Shown: positions 35,598-44,759, numbered from the stretch's first letter. The stretch is DNA of 64,000 nucleotides from Roseibacillus persicicus (GCF_014651675.1 NZ_BMXI01000013.1:1-64000); one strand, 5' to 3'. A program made the numbers and translations. The notes: generated by a model from the letters alone, not told the origin.

Positions 35598-38003
35598 ATG
35601 AAAAAACCACTGCTGCAATCATCTCTCCTTGTTGTCTTTTCGACATCAGTTGGAGCGGAGCTTCTCTTCGAAGAATCCTTCAATTATCCCGAAGGCCCGT
35701 TGGCCGGCAATACCAACAACGGACAGGCTTGGGTGAATAATGTCGGAGACGATACAATCAATACCGTGGCGGCCAATAGCTTGGAAGTGACGGCCCCGAC
35801 TGGATTTCTAACAGCTGGAGGGCGGGCAGTGCAAACCACTGCGAGTTCCCGGGTTTCTCTGAACTTGGGGAGCGAAATTGTTCCCGGTACCGAAGGGACC
35901 ACCATTTACCTGAGCTTCGTTCATAAGCTCAACTTCGTCGATGTGCCTCGTTCCCAGATCATTGAGTTTTGGCGGGGTGCGCAATTGGATAATAATACGG
36001 TGTTTTCCTTTGGAGTGGATACCAACAGTGCGGCTCCTGACTATGGGTTGTTGATCGATAAGAATGCTGCTGGTGCGGTGGCCCTGGATGTCGGCACTGC
36101 TGATGCTGAGGAGCACCTGGTAGTCATTCGCATCGATTTCGGCGCTGCGGATGAGGACACTTTGTCGATTTATTTGGATCCGGGTGAGACCGAGCCTGCG
36201 AGCAGCGATGGCACGGCGATTTACACGAATCTTTCGTTCACCCGCCTTGGCTTTGGTAGCTTTCAGGTCAGTTCTCATGAGGTGGATGAGATTCGAATCG
36301 GGACCACTTACTCCGATGTGGTGAAGGTTTTTGTGGACGAGGACAACGATGGGATGAACGATGTCTGGGAGAGCGAGAATGGATTGTTGGTGGGAACCAA
36401 TGATGCTTCGGGTGACGCGGATAGCGATGACCTCACGAACTTGGAAGAATTCCTGGCGGGGACCGATCCTCAGGATGAAGACTCGGATGACGACGGTCTC
36501 ACTGATGGGGAAGAGGCTTCCCCGACGATGAACATCAACCCCTATCAGGATGATGTTCTCGGGAGTGCGCCGGGCGATCTGATGAACCCGCTATCGAATG
36601 ATAGTGATGGCGATGGGGTCTTGGATGAAGAAGAGGTGAAGGCTGGCGAGGATGGCTTTGTCACCAATCCGAATTATGAGGATACTGACGAAGATGGAAT
36701 GCCGGACAAATGGGAGATCGACGAACAGTTGAACCCTGTCGACAGCTCTTCGCCCAATGGGGCAAACGACGATCCGGACAGCGACAACATCGATAACCTG
36801 GACGAATACACTATTGGCACCCAGCCACGCAATCCGGATACCGATGGGGATGGATACAACGATGGGGCGGAGGACTTATATGGCTCTTGGGCCAGTGTGG
36901 GAGAGACGGGAACTGACCCTCTCAATCCTGATAGTGACGGTGATGGGCTCAAGGATGGAGAGGAGAACCCCGATAGCGGGGTCCTTGGAGGCCTACCGCA
37001 CCGCTCGGATCCTAATGTTTTCGATAGTGACGAAGATGGTTTTGGCGACGGGATTGAGGTGGAGTATGGATCCGATCCCGACGATGAAAATAGCGTTCCG
37101 ACGATCGAGCCAACCGTGGCATCTATCCAGTTCGACTTTGAGCCACTATCCTCAAATACTGGAAAGTATGCGGGAAGTTACGCTCCTGCGGAAGGCGGAG
37201 TCGTGGCCCCAGCCCAGTTCTTTGGCTATTTGGGCGAGGATGAAAATTTCTTCAATAGTCTGAGCGGCGATGGAGGAGGGAGTTTGGTCTCCGCCACTGG
37301 AGAGCCGGTGCCGGGTATCAACGTCGACTTTGGTACTTTGTCGGGAGGAGTCTTTGACTTCGATGATGAGCCAAGTCAGTCGGGTGGAGGGACGCCGGCC
37401 AATTCCGATATCTACCGGACTCCCTTGATGTGGGATTGGCTTTTCACTCGTGATGGCAAGGCGTTGGTGGCGAGGGTCAATGGATTGGCAGCTGGAACTT
37501 ACCGGGTCATTGCGCTGGTTCGTGAGGGAAGCGAGGTTGGTCGCACCTACGATGTTTCCTTCGGAAAACAGGTCGCGGATGAATCGCAAGACCCAGTGCT
37601 TGGGACGCCTTACGTTGGAATCGCAGGTGCACCCGCAATTTGGACGGAGTCCCAGAATTACTTCACGGATGTGCAAACGATTGCGGACAATGAGTATCTC
37701 GTCGTCAGTGTCAATCCGACCAACGCGGCCTTCGGGACCTTGCAAGGTTTGCAGATTTTTCCTGAAGTCGGAGACATCGAGGTTGTGTCCTGCAACTTGG
37801 TGGGTCAGGCGACGTTCCAGATCGACTTCAAGGGAGTTCCTTCCACCGAATATGGAATTGGTAGCACGGTGACGCTTGAAGGCGGTTTCACCACAATTGA
37901 TGGTATGTCTGCCACTACTGATGGCAGTGGTTTGGGGCAGTTCCTGGTGACGGTCGATTTGGAAACCAATCCCAAAATGTTCTTTCAGATTCACCAAGAA
38001 TAA
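35598..38003 (+). CDS. secreted protein with LamG-like module and calcium-binding TSP3 repeats
   Basis: The 801-residue protein has a signal peptide (KKPLLQSSLLVVFSTSVGA) and a beta-sandwich module at about 23-235 (LLFEESFNYPEGPLAGN, then LTRLGFGS-like strands) shared with the two preceding genes. A stretch of DxDxDG-type repeats follows at about 240-505 (DEDNDGMND, DSDDDGLTD, DSDGDGVLD, DTDGDGYND and others), which should bind calcium. The last 290 residues are beta-rich and unassigned. There is no PEP-CTERM tail. An extracellular adhesin or matrix role is inferred from the calcium-binding repeats. The gene is followed by a very strong terminator. Confidence 0.85.
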   Translation: MKKPLLQSSLLVVFSTSVGAELLFEESFNYPEGPLAGNTNNGQAWVNNVGDDTINTVAANSLEVTAPTGFLTAGGRAVQTTASSRVSLNLGSEIVPGTEGTTIYLSFVHKLNFVDVPRSQIIEFWRGAQLDNNTVFSFGVDTNSAAPDYGLLIDKNAAGAVALDVGTADAEEHLVVIRIDFGAADEDTLSIYLDPGETEPASSDGTAIYTNLSFTRLGFGSFQVSSHEVDEIRIGTTYSDVVKVFVDEDNDGMNDVWESENGLLVGTNDASGDADSDDLTNLEEFLAGTDPQDEDSDDDGLTDGEEASPTMNINPYQDDVLGSAPGDLMNPLSNDSDGDGVLDEEEVKAGEDGFVTNPNYEDTDEDGMPDKWEIDEQLNPVDSSSPNGANDDPDSDNIDNLDEYTIGTQPRNPDTDGDGYNDGAEDLYGSWASVGETGTDPLNPDSDGDGLKDGEENPDSGVLGGLPHRSDPNVFDSDEDGFGDGIEVEYGSDPDDENSVPTIEPTVASIQFDFEPLSSNTGKYAGSYAPAEGGVVAPAQFFGYLGEDENFFNSLSGDGGGSLVSATGEPVPGINVDFGTLSGGVFDFDDEPSQSGGGTPANSDIYRTPLMWDWLFTRDGKALVARVNGLAAGTYRVIALVREGSEVGRTYDVSFGKQVADESQDPVLGTPYVGIAGAPAIWTESQNYFTDVQTIADNEYLVVSVNPTNAAFGTLQGLQIFPEVGDIEVVSCNLVGQATFQIDFKGVPSTEYGIGSTVTLEGGFTTIDGMSATTDGSGLGQFLVTVDLETNPKMFFQIHQE

Positions 38004-38038
38004 TTCGCTCTGGTAAAGCGGATTGACTGGTTCGTGGT

Positions 38039-38089
38039 CCCGGAGTTTCGGTTTGTCGTGTAGACCGAAGCTCCGGGAATTTTTTTTTT
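38039..38089 (+). terminator. strong terminator after the TSP3 protein gene
   Basis: A 14-bp stem (38039-38052 with 38064-38077, one G-T pair) is followed by a long T run. It also separates this gene from the convergent comEC. Confidence 0.93.
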
Positions 38090-38093
38090 GTTC

Positions 38094-40310
38094 TCAGCGC
38101 GTGAGTCGGACCTTGCGACCTGTTAGATATCCTTTGAGCGTGAGTTCGTTTCCTTTTGGAAGGACGAAGACTGCGCCATGTTCCTTTTGACTGAAAAAGG
38201 CGACGCCCTTGTTCTCCAACCATGCTTTCCAGACCGGCGGAATCTGTTCGGCCTCGGGGTAGGATTGCTCTGTGGCGATGATGGCCTTGGGAGCGACTGC
38301 TTTCACAAAGGCGTCGTGCCCCATGCTGTCCCTTTGATTTCGTCCACAGATCCAAAGGTCGGATTGGAGATGCTTCCCACTTTCTAGCAACGCCTTTTCG
38401 GTTTCATAGCCCGTATCCGCAGTCACGAGAATCGACCAACCGTTTTGAAAAATGCGGACGACGATTCCCCGGTCATCGGACCGTGGTGAGTGTGGGTTGC
38501 CGGGGTGGAGGACCTCGATCCAAGTCTCTTCATCGACAGGGAGCCTGGGGGTGGAGTCGGGGTAATGGAGGGTTATGTTTTCTTCGCGGCAGGTAGTGAC
38601 GAGTTCCGCAAGGCTGTAGCGTTCGGACTCTCGTGGAACAAGAACTTGGCCTACCGGGAAGCTGCGGGCGGCTTCTTCCAATCCACCGATATGAGCGGCG
38701 TCGTTGTGGGTGGCAATGAGCGAATCGCAGGAGAGGCCATAGGCCTCAAGGGCGGGATCGACAATCCACCAGAAGCTGGATTCGCTTCCGGCATCGATGA
38801 GAACTCCTCCTCCGGCATCGAGGTGGATTGCCGCTCCGCCGTATGGGATGTCCAGCACGCACATTCCTTCTTCCCACTCGGCGCGGTTCTGGTATCGCAT
38901 CCAGGCCCCCGGCCAGTTGCTCATGGTTGCTGCGGAGTGGCGGGCAAAGTGAGCGAGCTCTCCGTTGATCGCATTGAGTTTGAGTGCAACGGGTTGTGCG
39001 ATGCTTCCGAGAGTCAGACTCAGGAAAGCGCAGCAGAGAATTAGGAACGCCACCATTACCATCAGGACGCTGGCGAAGCTCGCGATGGGGGTGAACCATC
39101 CGAAGTAGAAAACACTGAGTGGTGCGGATCCCGACCAGGCCGCCAATGAGACCGTAAACATCTTTCCGACCTTGTTGCGGCTCCAATGGGTGAAACGTTG
39201 CCATCGGGACCAGACGGGTTTCGGGAGATACGGATCGTGCGCCAAATGCGGTTCGACGCGGCACCAGATGAGCGGCTCCAAGAGGAGAATGACCCCCACA
39301 ACGAGGAAGCTGAGTTGGAAGCCTGCTTGCCAAAGCTGGAAGCTATCGAGGAAGAGGACCACGATCGCAGCGGCAAAGAGATTATTCACCACCGAGGGGC
39401 GGCGTAGCAAAAGGAAGCGTCCCAATAGGAGTGCTCCCATGAGAGAGGCGCGCAGAGCGGGTGGACGGAGCCCCGTGATGAATGCATAGCCAAACATGGC
39501 GAAGAGCACTGCCCAGATTAGCACTCGGGGAGGGAGGCGGAGAAGCTTTCCGACCCCGAAGACGATGAGGGCGACAAGCCCTACGTGCAAACCGCTCACC
39601 GCAAAAACGTGCATCGTTCCCGTCTTTCGAAAATCATCAAAGGCCCGGCTGCCCGTAGACTTTTCGCCAAGGATCACAGCTTGGACGACTTCGGCTGATT
39701 CCCGGTTCTCAATGCCGTTGGTTAGACGTTCGATGAGGTTCAGACGGATCTCTTCCGACCACCCGCGAAGGACGGGGAAGCCATGTGACCAGCCAACCAT
39801 CTCTGCGGAAGTGACCTCGACAGAGCCCGCGATGCCTCGTTTCCAAAGTGTGTCGCGGGGATCCCATCCGGCGGGATTGCGGGAGGGGATGTCTTTATGG
39901 GGAGTTCCCATGAGGGTGATTCGCTGGCCGGTCCGAAATTCTCTGGGTAGGCCATCGAGGGTCAGACGTGCTCCCTCGTCGGTCTCGAAAAGGCGTCGCA
40001 CCAAGCCGGCGCGGTTACTTTCCAAAAGTGTGCCGGTCAGAGAGATATCGGCTTTTCTTTGGAACTCTTCGGCGAGGATGTCTCGTTGCTTCCGCCTTTC
40101 ATCATGTAGGATCGCGAAGGCAAGGGTGATGAGAGCTGCCGCCACGACTGTTGGCTTGAATCGCCAAAGCCCTCCGAAGAGGGCGCTGGTAACGATTGCC
40201 ACCAGGAGAGCCCATGCTCCCCATTCGGACACTAGAATGCCCAAGACTGCTCCGGCGAAGGGCAGAAGGAGGGGGCAGCGGCCGAGGGCGGGGAGGGGAC
40301 CGGACTTCAC
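38094..40310 (-). CDS. comEC: ComEC/Rec2-family DNA-uptake channel protein
   Basis: The 738-residue membrane protein has N-terminal helices, an OB-like domain, the competence core with the signature FAVSGLHVG and GLRPPALRA, about eight further helices, and a C-terminal metallo-beta-lactamase-like domain from about 490. ComEC forms the inner-membrane channel for single-stranded DNA uptake. The metal motif of the lactamase domain reads THNDAAHIGG, so the second Asp of the usual HxDxDH is Ala, which may reduce nuclease activity. The start is GTG 40310, since no ATG is available near the expected N-terminus. The TPR membrane protein gene ends 10 bases upstream, so the two may be co-transcribed. 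Confidence 0.9.
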   Translation of the reverse strand: MKSGPLPALGRCPLLLPFAGAVLGILVSEWGAWALLVAIVTSALFGGLWRFKPTVVAAALITLAFAILHDERRKQRDILAEEFQRKADISLTGTLLESNRAGLVRRLFETDEGARLTLDGLPREFRTGQRITLMGTPHKDIPSRNPAGWDPRDTLWKRGIAGSVEVTSAEMVGWSHGFPVLRGWSEEIRLNLIERLTNGIENRESAEVVQAVILGEKSTGSRAFDDFRKTGTMHVFAVSGLHVGLVALIVFGVGKLLRLPPRVLIWAVLFAMFGYAFITGLRPPALRASLMGALLLGRFLLLRRPSVVNNLFAAAIVVLFLDSFQLWQAGFQLSFLVVGVILLLEPLIWCRVEPHLAHDPYLPKPVWSRWQRFTHWSRNKVGKMFTVSLAAWSGSAPLSVFYFGWFTPIASFASVLMVMVAFLILCCAFLSLTLGSIAQPVALKLNAINGELAHFARHSAATMSNWPGAWMRYQNRAEWEEGMCVLDIPYGGAAIHLDAGGGVLIDAGSESSFWWIVDPALEAYGLSCDSLIATHNDAAHIGGLEEAARSFPVGQVLVPRESERYSLAELVTTCREENITLHYPDSTPRLPVDEETWIEVLHPGNPHSPRSDDRGIVVRIFQNGWSILVTADTGYETEKALLESGKHLQSDLWICGRNQRDSMGHDAFVKAVAPKAIIATEQSYPEAEQIPPVWKAWLENKGVAFFSQKEHGAVFVLPKGNELTLKGYLTGRKVRLTR

Positions 40311-40320
40311 GAACCGAACT

Positions 40321-41112
40321 TCACGACTCGCCTAGCTCATGCAGTTTGTGCATGGCATTGGCAGAGTGGCGGGTTTGAGGGAATCGATCGATGACATCGC
40401 GTAGCAGGGTAATCGCTTGATCGTGCTCATTGAGGTCGTTCTCGAAGATTTCGATTTTGCGGAAAAGGAAAAAGGCCTCGTCGTTTTCGCGCCAGCCACC
40501 CCGCGCGAGAGCCTGTTCCAAGGTCAGGAGAGCTGCATGGGGATTCTCGAGTCGTTCGCGTTGCAGCATGGCGATTTCCACCCAGGGCAGCCGGTTGTCG
40601 GGCTCCTCGGTCGCGGCTTCCTGATAGAGTTCGATCGCCTGTTCCCATTCGCCTTGGGCAACTGCGGCTTGCGCCCGGGTGAGCGCGCTGGGGCCTCCAA
40701 CCTTTTGGGTCGAACCGTAGACTTCCTCCGAAGCGCGCTGGACCACGTTGGGTAGAATATAGCTCACGATCAGAAAGCCGGTGAAAACGCCCGTTACGAT
40801 GAAGAGGGCAAAAGTCAGGATAGGGCTGCCTTTTTTGCCTGTTCCCAGGAATTTCTCGTAGGCCGCAGCGAGTTCGGCGGAAGGCTCCTCGCCATTGGCC
40901 AGCTCTTCGGGGCTGAGTTGGGTTCCCTCTTCGTAAAGGGGGATGAGAACGTTTTCGTTGGGGTCCAGGTCGAAATGGCCGGTGTCTTCCAACAACTCGA
41001 TTTCGTTGGTGGTCAAAGCGGTGTCGACTTCCTTGGAAGATTGCACGGACTTCACAGTGGCGGTGACCAACCCGGCGAGAATGATGAGATAGAGGATCAG
41101 TTTTTTATCCAT
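40321..41112 (-). CDS. TPR-containing membrane protein
   Basis: The 263-residue protein has an N-terminal membrane helix (LILYLIILAGLVTATV), an acidic periplasmic or cytosolic loop, a second helix near 100-122 (ILTFALFIVTGVFTGFLIVSYILP) and three TPR units in the last 120 residues (AQGEWEQAIELYQEAATEEP, HAALLTLEQAL, HDQAITLLRDVIDRFP). TPR units suggest a protein-protein adaptor. It directly precedes comEC on the same strand with a 10-base gap. A role with DNA uptake is possible but is inferred only from position. Confidence 0.8.
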   Translation of the reverse strand: MDKKLILYLIILAGLVTATVKSVQSSKEVDTALTTNEIELLEDTGHFDLDPNENVLIPLYEEGTQLSPEELANGEEPSAELAAAYEKFLGTGKKGSPILTFALFIVTGVFTGFLIVSYILPNVVQRASEEVYGSTQKVGGPSALTRAQAAVAQGEWEQAIELYQEAATEEPDNRLPWVEIAMLQRERLENPHAALLTLEQALARGGWRENDEAFFLFRKIEIFENDLNEHDQAITLLRDVIDRFPQTRHSANAMHKLHELGES

Positions 41113-41205
41113 AAGCTAACAGACAGACTAACTCCACTTGGTCGGAAAGGAAATGAAGAAAACGCATGGAAGATAGGTTCTGCATCAAGTCAGACATGCG
41201 GGCAC

Positions 41206-41234
41206 AAAAAAGGCCACGAACTCGTCGCGGCCTT
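41206..41234 (-). terminator. terminator of the first mini-lipoprotein gene
   Basis: Read on the minus strand, AAGGCCGCGACGAGTTCGTGGCC folds into a GGCC-rich stem and is followed by TTTTTT. It lies 25 bases after the stop of the gene at 41260-41424. Confidence 0.8.
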
Positions 41235-41259
41235 CTTCGGTAAAGAGATTGTCAGAAAC

Positions 41260-41424
41260 CTACTTCGAATAGTCGACTACGGGAGCCGGAGTGTCGAAGG
41301 TCGGAAGAGGACGCAAGCCCGGGACAGGATCTTCTCCAGTGCAGCATCCATTGCTGCAAGAAGTGAGGCTCATCGCACCAGCTGCTACTGCAACCGCCAT
41401 TGTCATTTGAAGAAGTAATTTCAT
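41260..41424 (-). CDS. mini-lipoprotein 1 (54 residues)
   Basis: The product starts at ATG 41424 with a lipoprotein signal (LLLQMTMAVAVAAGAMSLTSC). A short mature part of about 31 residues contains extra cysteines (SNGCCTGEDPVPG) and prolines. It belongs to a row of three small lipoproteins on the minus strand, each with its own stop and the first two with their own terminator. No family was recognised. It may be an envelope stress or metal-binding lipoprotein, but that is a guess. Confidence 0.7.
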   Translation of the reverse strand: MKLLLQMTMAVAVAAGAMSLTSCSNGCCTGEDPVPGLRPLPTFDTPAPVVDYSK

Positions 41425-41470
41425 TGTGGTGTGTTCAGTTTTGCGCCCTCCGGCGTAGACTAGCAATATC

Positions 41471-41506
41471 AAAAAACAAGCTGGAGCCTTTTGCAAGGCT
41501 CCAGCT
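41471..41506 (-). terminator. terminator of mini-lipoprotein 2
   Basis: AGCTGGAGCC (41479-41488) pairs perfectly with GGCTCCAGCT (41497-41506), and the minus-strand T run lies at 41471-41476. It ends the gene at 41535-41657. Confidence 0.88.
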
Positions 41507-41534
41507 CGAAACAATTCACTTAATTTTCGACAGT

Positions 41535-41657
41535 TTACTTGCCGATGGTCACACTTGGGACGGGAGCAGGAGCCATTGGCTCAGGCTTGCTTCCGCAAGA
41601 AGTGAGGGTAAGGCCGGCAAGAGCAGCGAGAACAGCAACAATCTTTGCAACTTTCAT
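41535..41657 (-). CDS. mini-lipoprotein 2 (40 residues)
   Basis: Reading from ATG 41657 gives a 20-residue lipoprotein signal (KVAKIVAVLAALAGLTLTSC). A 20-residue mature peptide follows, starting CGSKPEPMAPAPVP and ending SVTIGK. It is far below common gene-length cutoffs, but it has a lipobox, lies between two relatives and carries its own terminator. The motif CGSKP after the lipobox is shared with mini-lipoprotein 3. Confidence 0.7.
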   Translation of the reverse strand: MKVAKIVAVLAALAGLTLTSCGSKPEPMAPAPVPSVTIGK

Positions 41658-41728
41658 ATTCGTTATTTGATGTTTATTGGTTTCACCTTGGCGCGACCGG
41701 ACAGTCCTGCCTCGCCAGAGACTTGGAG

Positions 41729-41845
41729 TTATTTGACGGGTGCGACGTAAGTCGGGCCGCCAACGGGAGCTGGCTTGCTACCGCAGCAGCAGCTGACGGA
41801 GGCGAGACCAGCGAGGACAGAGAGAAGGATCAGTGTTTTCTTCAT
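41729..41845 (-). CDS. mini-lipoprotein 3 (38 residues)
   Basis: Reading from ATG 41845 gives the signal KKTLILLSVLAGLASVSC followed by two more cysteines and GSKPAPVGGPTYVAPVK. The triple cysteine at the lipobox and the GSKPAPV motif link it to mini-lipoprotein 2. No family was recognised. Confidence 0.68.
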   Translation of the reverse strand: MKKTLILLSVLAGLASVSCCCGSKPAPVGGPTYVAPVK

Positions 41846-42110
41846 GATTTGTATGTAAATCTTGACAATAAACCACTTCGGAAAGTTCTGAGGTGGTTAG
41901 GCGAGGCAGACATTACTTTTTTAGCGTCCCAACGCAAGCGGTTTGTCGATTTTCTCTGACTGTAATTCTGATGCCTCGAAATCGCCATTGCTAGCTTGTG
42001 AACAAGCAGTTGCCGTACCCCCTCCGGACAGGGCCCGGTGATTCAGCGGTAGTTGATTCCCTATGGTTGCATCGGCGTCAACTTTCAGTATGGTTCGCCC
42101 TCTTTTCCCA

Positions 42111-43121
42111 ATGAAGCAACCACCCCACATCGCTATCGCCGGTGCAACTGGCGCGGTCGGCATCGAAATGCTCAACTGCCTTGCCGAGCAGAAGGTGCCC
42201 TATTCCCAGCTGACACTCCTCGCCTCCGCGCGTTCCGCCGGTAAGGTGGTCGAATTTCAGGGTAAGGAGTTGGTAGTCAAGGAGCTGACTGCTGATGCCT
42301 TCGAGGGGGTGGACATTGCCCTCTTTTCCGCGGGAGGATCGATTTCACTGGAATTTGCCCCTCACGCTGCGGCTGCTGGAGCGATCGTCATCGATAATTC
42401 TTCCGCATTCCGGATGGATCCCGAGGTCCCATTGGTAGTGCCGGAGATCAATCCCGAGGCTGCCAAGACGACTCCAAAGGGAATCATTGCGAATCCGAAT
42501 TGCACGACCATCATCTCCCTCATGGCCTTGGCGCCTTTGCACCGGGCCTTTGGGCTCAAGTCGATCATCGCCTCATCCTATCAGGCTGTTTCAGGCTCCG
42601 GGGCGGCGGGCATCGTTGAGTTGGATTCCCAGATTCAGGCTTTGGCCAATGGTGGCGAGATCAAGAAAGAGGTCTACCCCCACCAAATTGCTTCCAATGT
42701 GATTCCGCAGGTCGATGTGTTCCTCGAAGGAGGATATACGAAAGAGGAGCAAAAGATGCTCAATGAGTCGCGCAAGATTCTGGGGCTACCCGAGCTGAAC
42801 GTCACTTGCACTTGCGTGCGCGTGCCGGTTCATCGCTCGCACTCCGTTTCCATCTCGGCTCAATTCGAGAAGCCTGTTACGGTGGAAGCGGCTCAGGCTG
42901 TCTATGGGGAGGCGACTCCCGGGGTGCAGTTGTGTGACGATCCCTCAACAGGGCTCTATCCCACTCCGCTCGATACCTCGGGCAAAGACGACTGCCTGGT
43001 GGGCCGGATGCGGATGGATCAAGTTCTTCCCAACGCCCTTGCCCTCTGGGTCGTCGGCGATCAGGTCAAGAAGGGAGCGGCTCTCAACGCGGTGCAGATC
43101 GCGAAGTTGTTGCTGGAGTAG
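42111..43121 (+). CDS. asd: aspartate-semialdehyde dehydrogenase
   Basis: Asd reduces aspartyl phosphate to aspartate semialdehyde for lysine, threonine, methionine and diaminopimelate synthesis. The 336-residue protein shows the NADP-binding GATGAVG near the N-terminus, ALFSAGGS, DNSSAFRM, the catalytic Cys in NPNCTT with SSYQAVSGSG after it, and the His/Arg motif RVPVHRSHS. ATG 42111 directly precedes the first strand; ATGs at 42063 and 42090 would add unneeded residues. The gene is monocistronic, with two hairpins after its stop. Confidence 0.95.
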   Translation: MKQPPHIAIAGATGAVGIEMLNCLAEQKVPYSQLTLLASARSAGKVVEFQGKELVVKELTADAFEGVDIALFSAGGSISLEFAPHAAAAGAIVIDNSSAFRMDPEVPLVVPEINPEAAKTTPKGIIANPNCTTIISLMALAPLHRAFGLKSIIASSYQAVSGSGAAGIVELDSQIQALANGGEIKKEVYPHQIASNVIPQVDVFLEGGYTKEEQKMLNESRKILGLPELNVTCTCVRVPVHRSHSVSISAQFEKPVTVEAAQAVYGEATPGVQLCDDPSTGLYPTPLDTSGKDDCLVGRMRMDQVLPNALALWVVGDQVKKGAALNAVQIAKLLLE

Positions 43122-43142
43122 AAGCGCCTCAGAAAGCGCGAA

Positions 43143-43213
43143 ACCAAGTCCAAGGATAGAGCCGTGGACTTGGTGGGAGAAAGGCGGGAAGGTTCCGGCC
43201 TTTCTTTCCTTTG
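43143..43213. terminator. two hairpins between convergent asd and the propeller gene
   Basis: The first hairpin pairs ACCAAGTCCA (43143-43152) with TGGACTTGGT (43165-43174). The second pairs AAAGGCGG with CCGGCCTTT (about 43180-43206) and is followed by CTTTCCTTT. Together they separate the two convergent genes. Confidence 0.65.
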
Positions 43214-43242
43214 AGAATAGCAGGCCAGATTGGTTTGTCTCC

Positions 43243-44736
43243 TTACTCGGGAACTTCCACCGCCTGATAGTAGAGGCGGCTTCCTTCGATCTCTTGATCG
43301 GTTTTGCTGCGGAGGCCTGTTAGGTCCAACTCGTGCAAATACCCTTTGGCCACATCGAGGGTGAGAGTCAGGGTTTTGCCATCGGGGCTCAGGTGGTGTC
43401 CACGGACCGGGACATTGGTAGTATCCACTTTGTCGGACCCATACTTGGCGTGGTAATGATAGCGCCAGCGCTTGATGGCGGGGGACTCGGGGTCATCGGC
43501 GAGAGCTTGGCTGAAGGTGAGGGTAAAGGTCTGGTGATCGCCTTCTTTACCAAGTTTGCAGGAGGTGACGGTGAAGATGTCCGCGGGTGGAGCCTTGATG
43601 CTGAGGAGTCCTTCCGCACCAGCCCAACTGAGGTGGGTTTTGCCGACCCAGAGGGTGCCATCTTGATCAAAGGCAAAGCGGTGGTTGCCGTTTCCAAGTT
43701 TGGGATGATTGGCAATGAAGGGTAAAGTGGCGCCTTGGTGGAAGCCGTTCACCTCGTCCGCCAGATAGCGTACGAGTTGCTTCTGGTTCATGTCTCCAAT
43801 CAGGATTTGTCCGGCATACGGTCCCCAGCTGTCGGGGATGAGGAGGGGTTGGCTGGGGGAGTTGGCGAGCTCGCCCTGCGGCATGAGCCCGCTCGCGGGG
43901 GTGCGCAGGGCGTCTAGTTCTTCGACCGGGACCTTGAGGGGGTCGCGTCCATCCCAGTCCTGTCTCCACACCAGTGCGGCGGGGTGACCGTAGTGCTTGC
44001 CTTCCTCGACCGTGTAAAGAGGTGAGGTCCCGCGCCAGTCGCCCTGGTTGTCGGTCACGAGGAGTTTGCCTCCGGCATCAAAGCCGAGCCCGTCCGGAGA
44101 GCGAAAACCGCTGGCGAAGGGGGTGGTTGTGCCGTCGGGAGAAATCTTGAGGATCCAGCCCCGATAGGGCACGCGGGAATACATGCGACCGGCGCTGCCC
44201 TTGATCTTGGTCCACTGCTCCTTGGACGGATTGGTCATTTGCTCCTGATTGAGGTCGCCGATCTCGGACCACTGGCCGCGGATCTCCTCTCGGATGCCGG
44301 CTCCGTTGGAGGCCACGTTGAGGCCGACGTAGTAACTTCCATCGGGGCCTTTGGCAGGGCCAAAGGAGAATTCATGGTAGTTCCCCGTCATGCCAAAGTC
44401 AGCGCTGACAGTGAGGTAGCTATCCGCGAGGCCGTCTCCATCAGTGTCGCTGATGCGGGTCAACTCGGGACGTTGCATCACGAGAAAGTCGTCACCGTCC
44501 AGGATGAGGCCCAGGGGTTCGTGCAGTCCGCGCGCAAATTCGGTCCAGGAACTACTAGAAGGATCGTAGAAGAGAATTTCTCCCCGGTGAAAGGCGGCGG
44601 CAACGCGTCCGTCCGGCAGGATGGTGAGGCCTCCAATCTGAGGGTCGATGGCGACAGGATTGGGGTGCTTGGTGATTTCAAAAAGAGGCTCTGCTTGAAG
44701 TGGCAGAAGGGCGAGGAAAGGGAGTAAAGTTTTCAT
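43243..44736 (-). CDS. secreted beta-propeller, PVC sugar-dehydrogenase-like (DUF7133 type)
   Basis: The 497-residue protein has a signal peptide (KTLLPFLALLPLQAEPLF). A propeller follows resembling glucose/sorbosone dehydrogenases, with GLHEPLGLILDGDDFLVMQRPELTR, NYHEFSFG, FRSPDGLGFDAGGKLLVTDNQGDW and GQILIGDMNQKQLVRY. The same blocks occur in the N-terminal third of the protein at 30152-34468. A small beta-domain at the end (LTLDVAKGYLHELDLTGL) also matches that protein. Start ATG 44736 begins the signal; the 23-base gap to the cytochrome c gene upstream indicates co-transcription. An extracytoplasmic oxidoreductase passing electrons to the cytochrome is a plausible inference. Confidence 0.85.
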   Translation of the reverse strand: MKTLLPFLALLPLQAEPLFEITKHPNPVAIDPQIGGLTILPDGRVAAAFHRGEILFYDPSSSSWTEFARGLHEPLGLILDGDDFLVMQRPELTRISDTDGDGLADSYLTVSADFGMTGNYHEFSFGPAKGPDGSYYVGLNVASNGAGIREEIRGQWSEIGDLNQEQMTNPSKEQWTKIKGSAGRMYSRVPYRGWILKISPDGTTTPFASGFRSPDGLGFDAGGKLLVTDNQGDWRGTSPLYTVEEGKHYGHPAALVWRQDWDGRDPLKVPVEELDALRTPASGLMPQGELANSPSQPLLIPDSWGPYAGQILIGDMNQKQLVRYLADEVNGFHQGATLPFIANHPKLGNGNHRFAFDQDGTLWVGKTHLSWAGAEGLLSIKAPPADIFTVTSCKLGKEGDHQTFTLTFSQALADDPESPAIKRWRYHYHAKYGSDKVDTTNVPVRGHHLSPDGKTLTLTLDVAKGYLHELDLTGLRSKTDQEIEGSRLYYQAVEVPE

Positions 44737-44759
44737 GCGGATAGAATAGGGGAGGTGAA

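Noticed and set aside
42018-42090. tRNA-like start (GGGCCCGGTGATTCAGCGGTAG)
   Set aside because: It resembles an acceptor and D-arm, but no matching 3' acceptor strand, T-arm or CCA-proximal stem follows.
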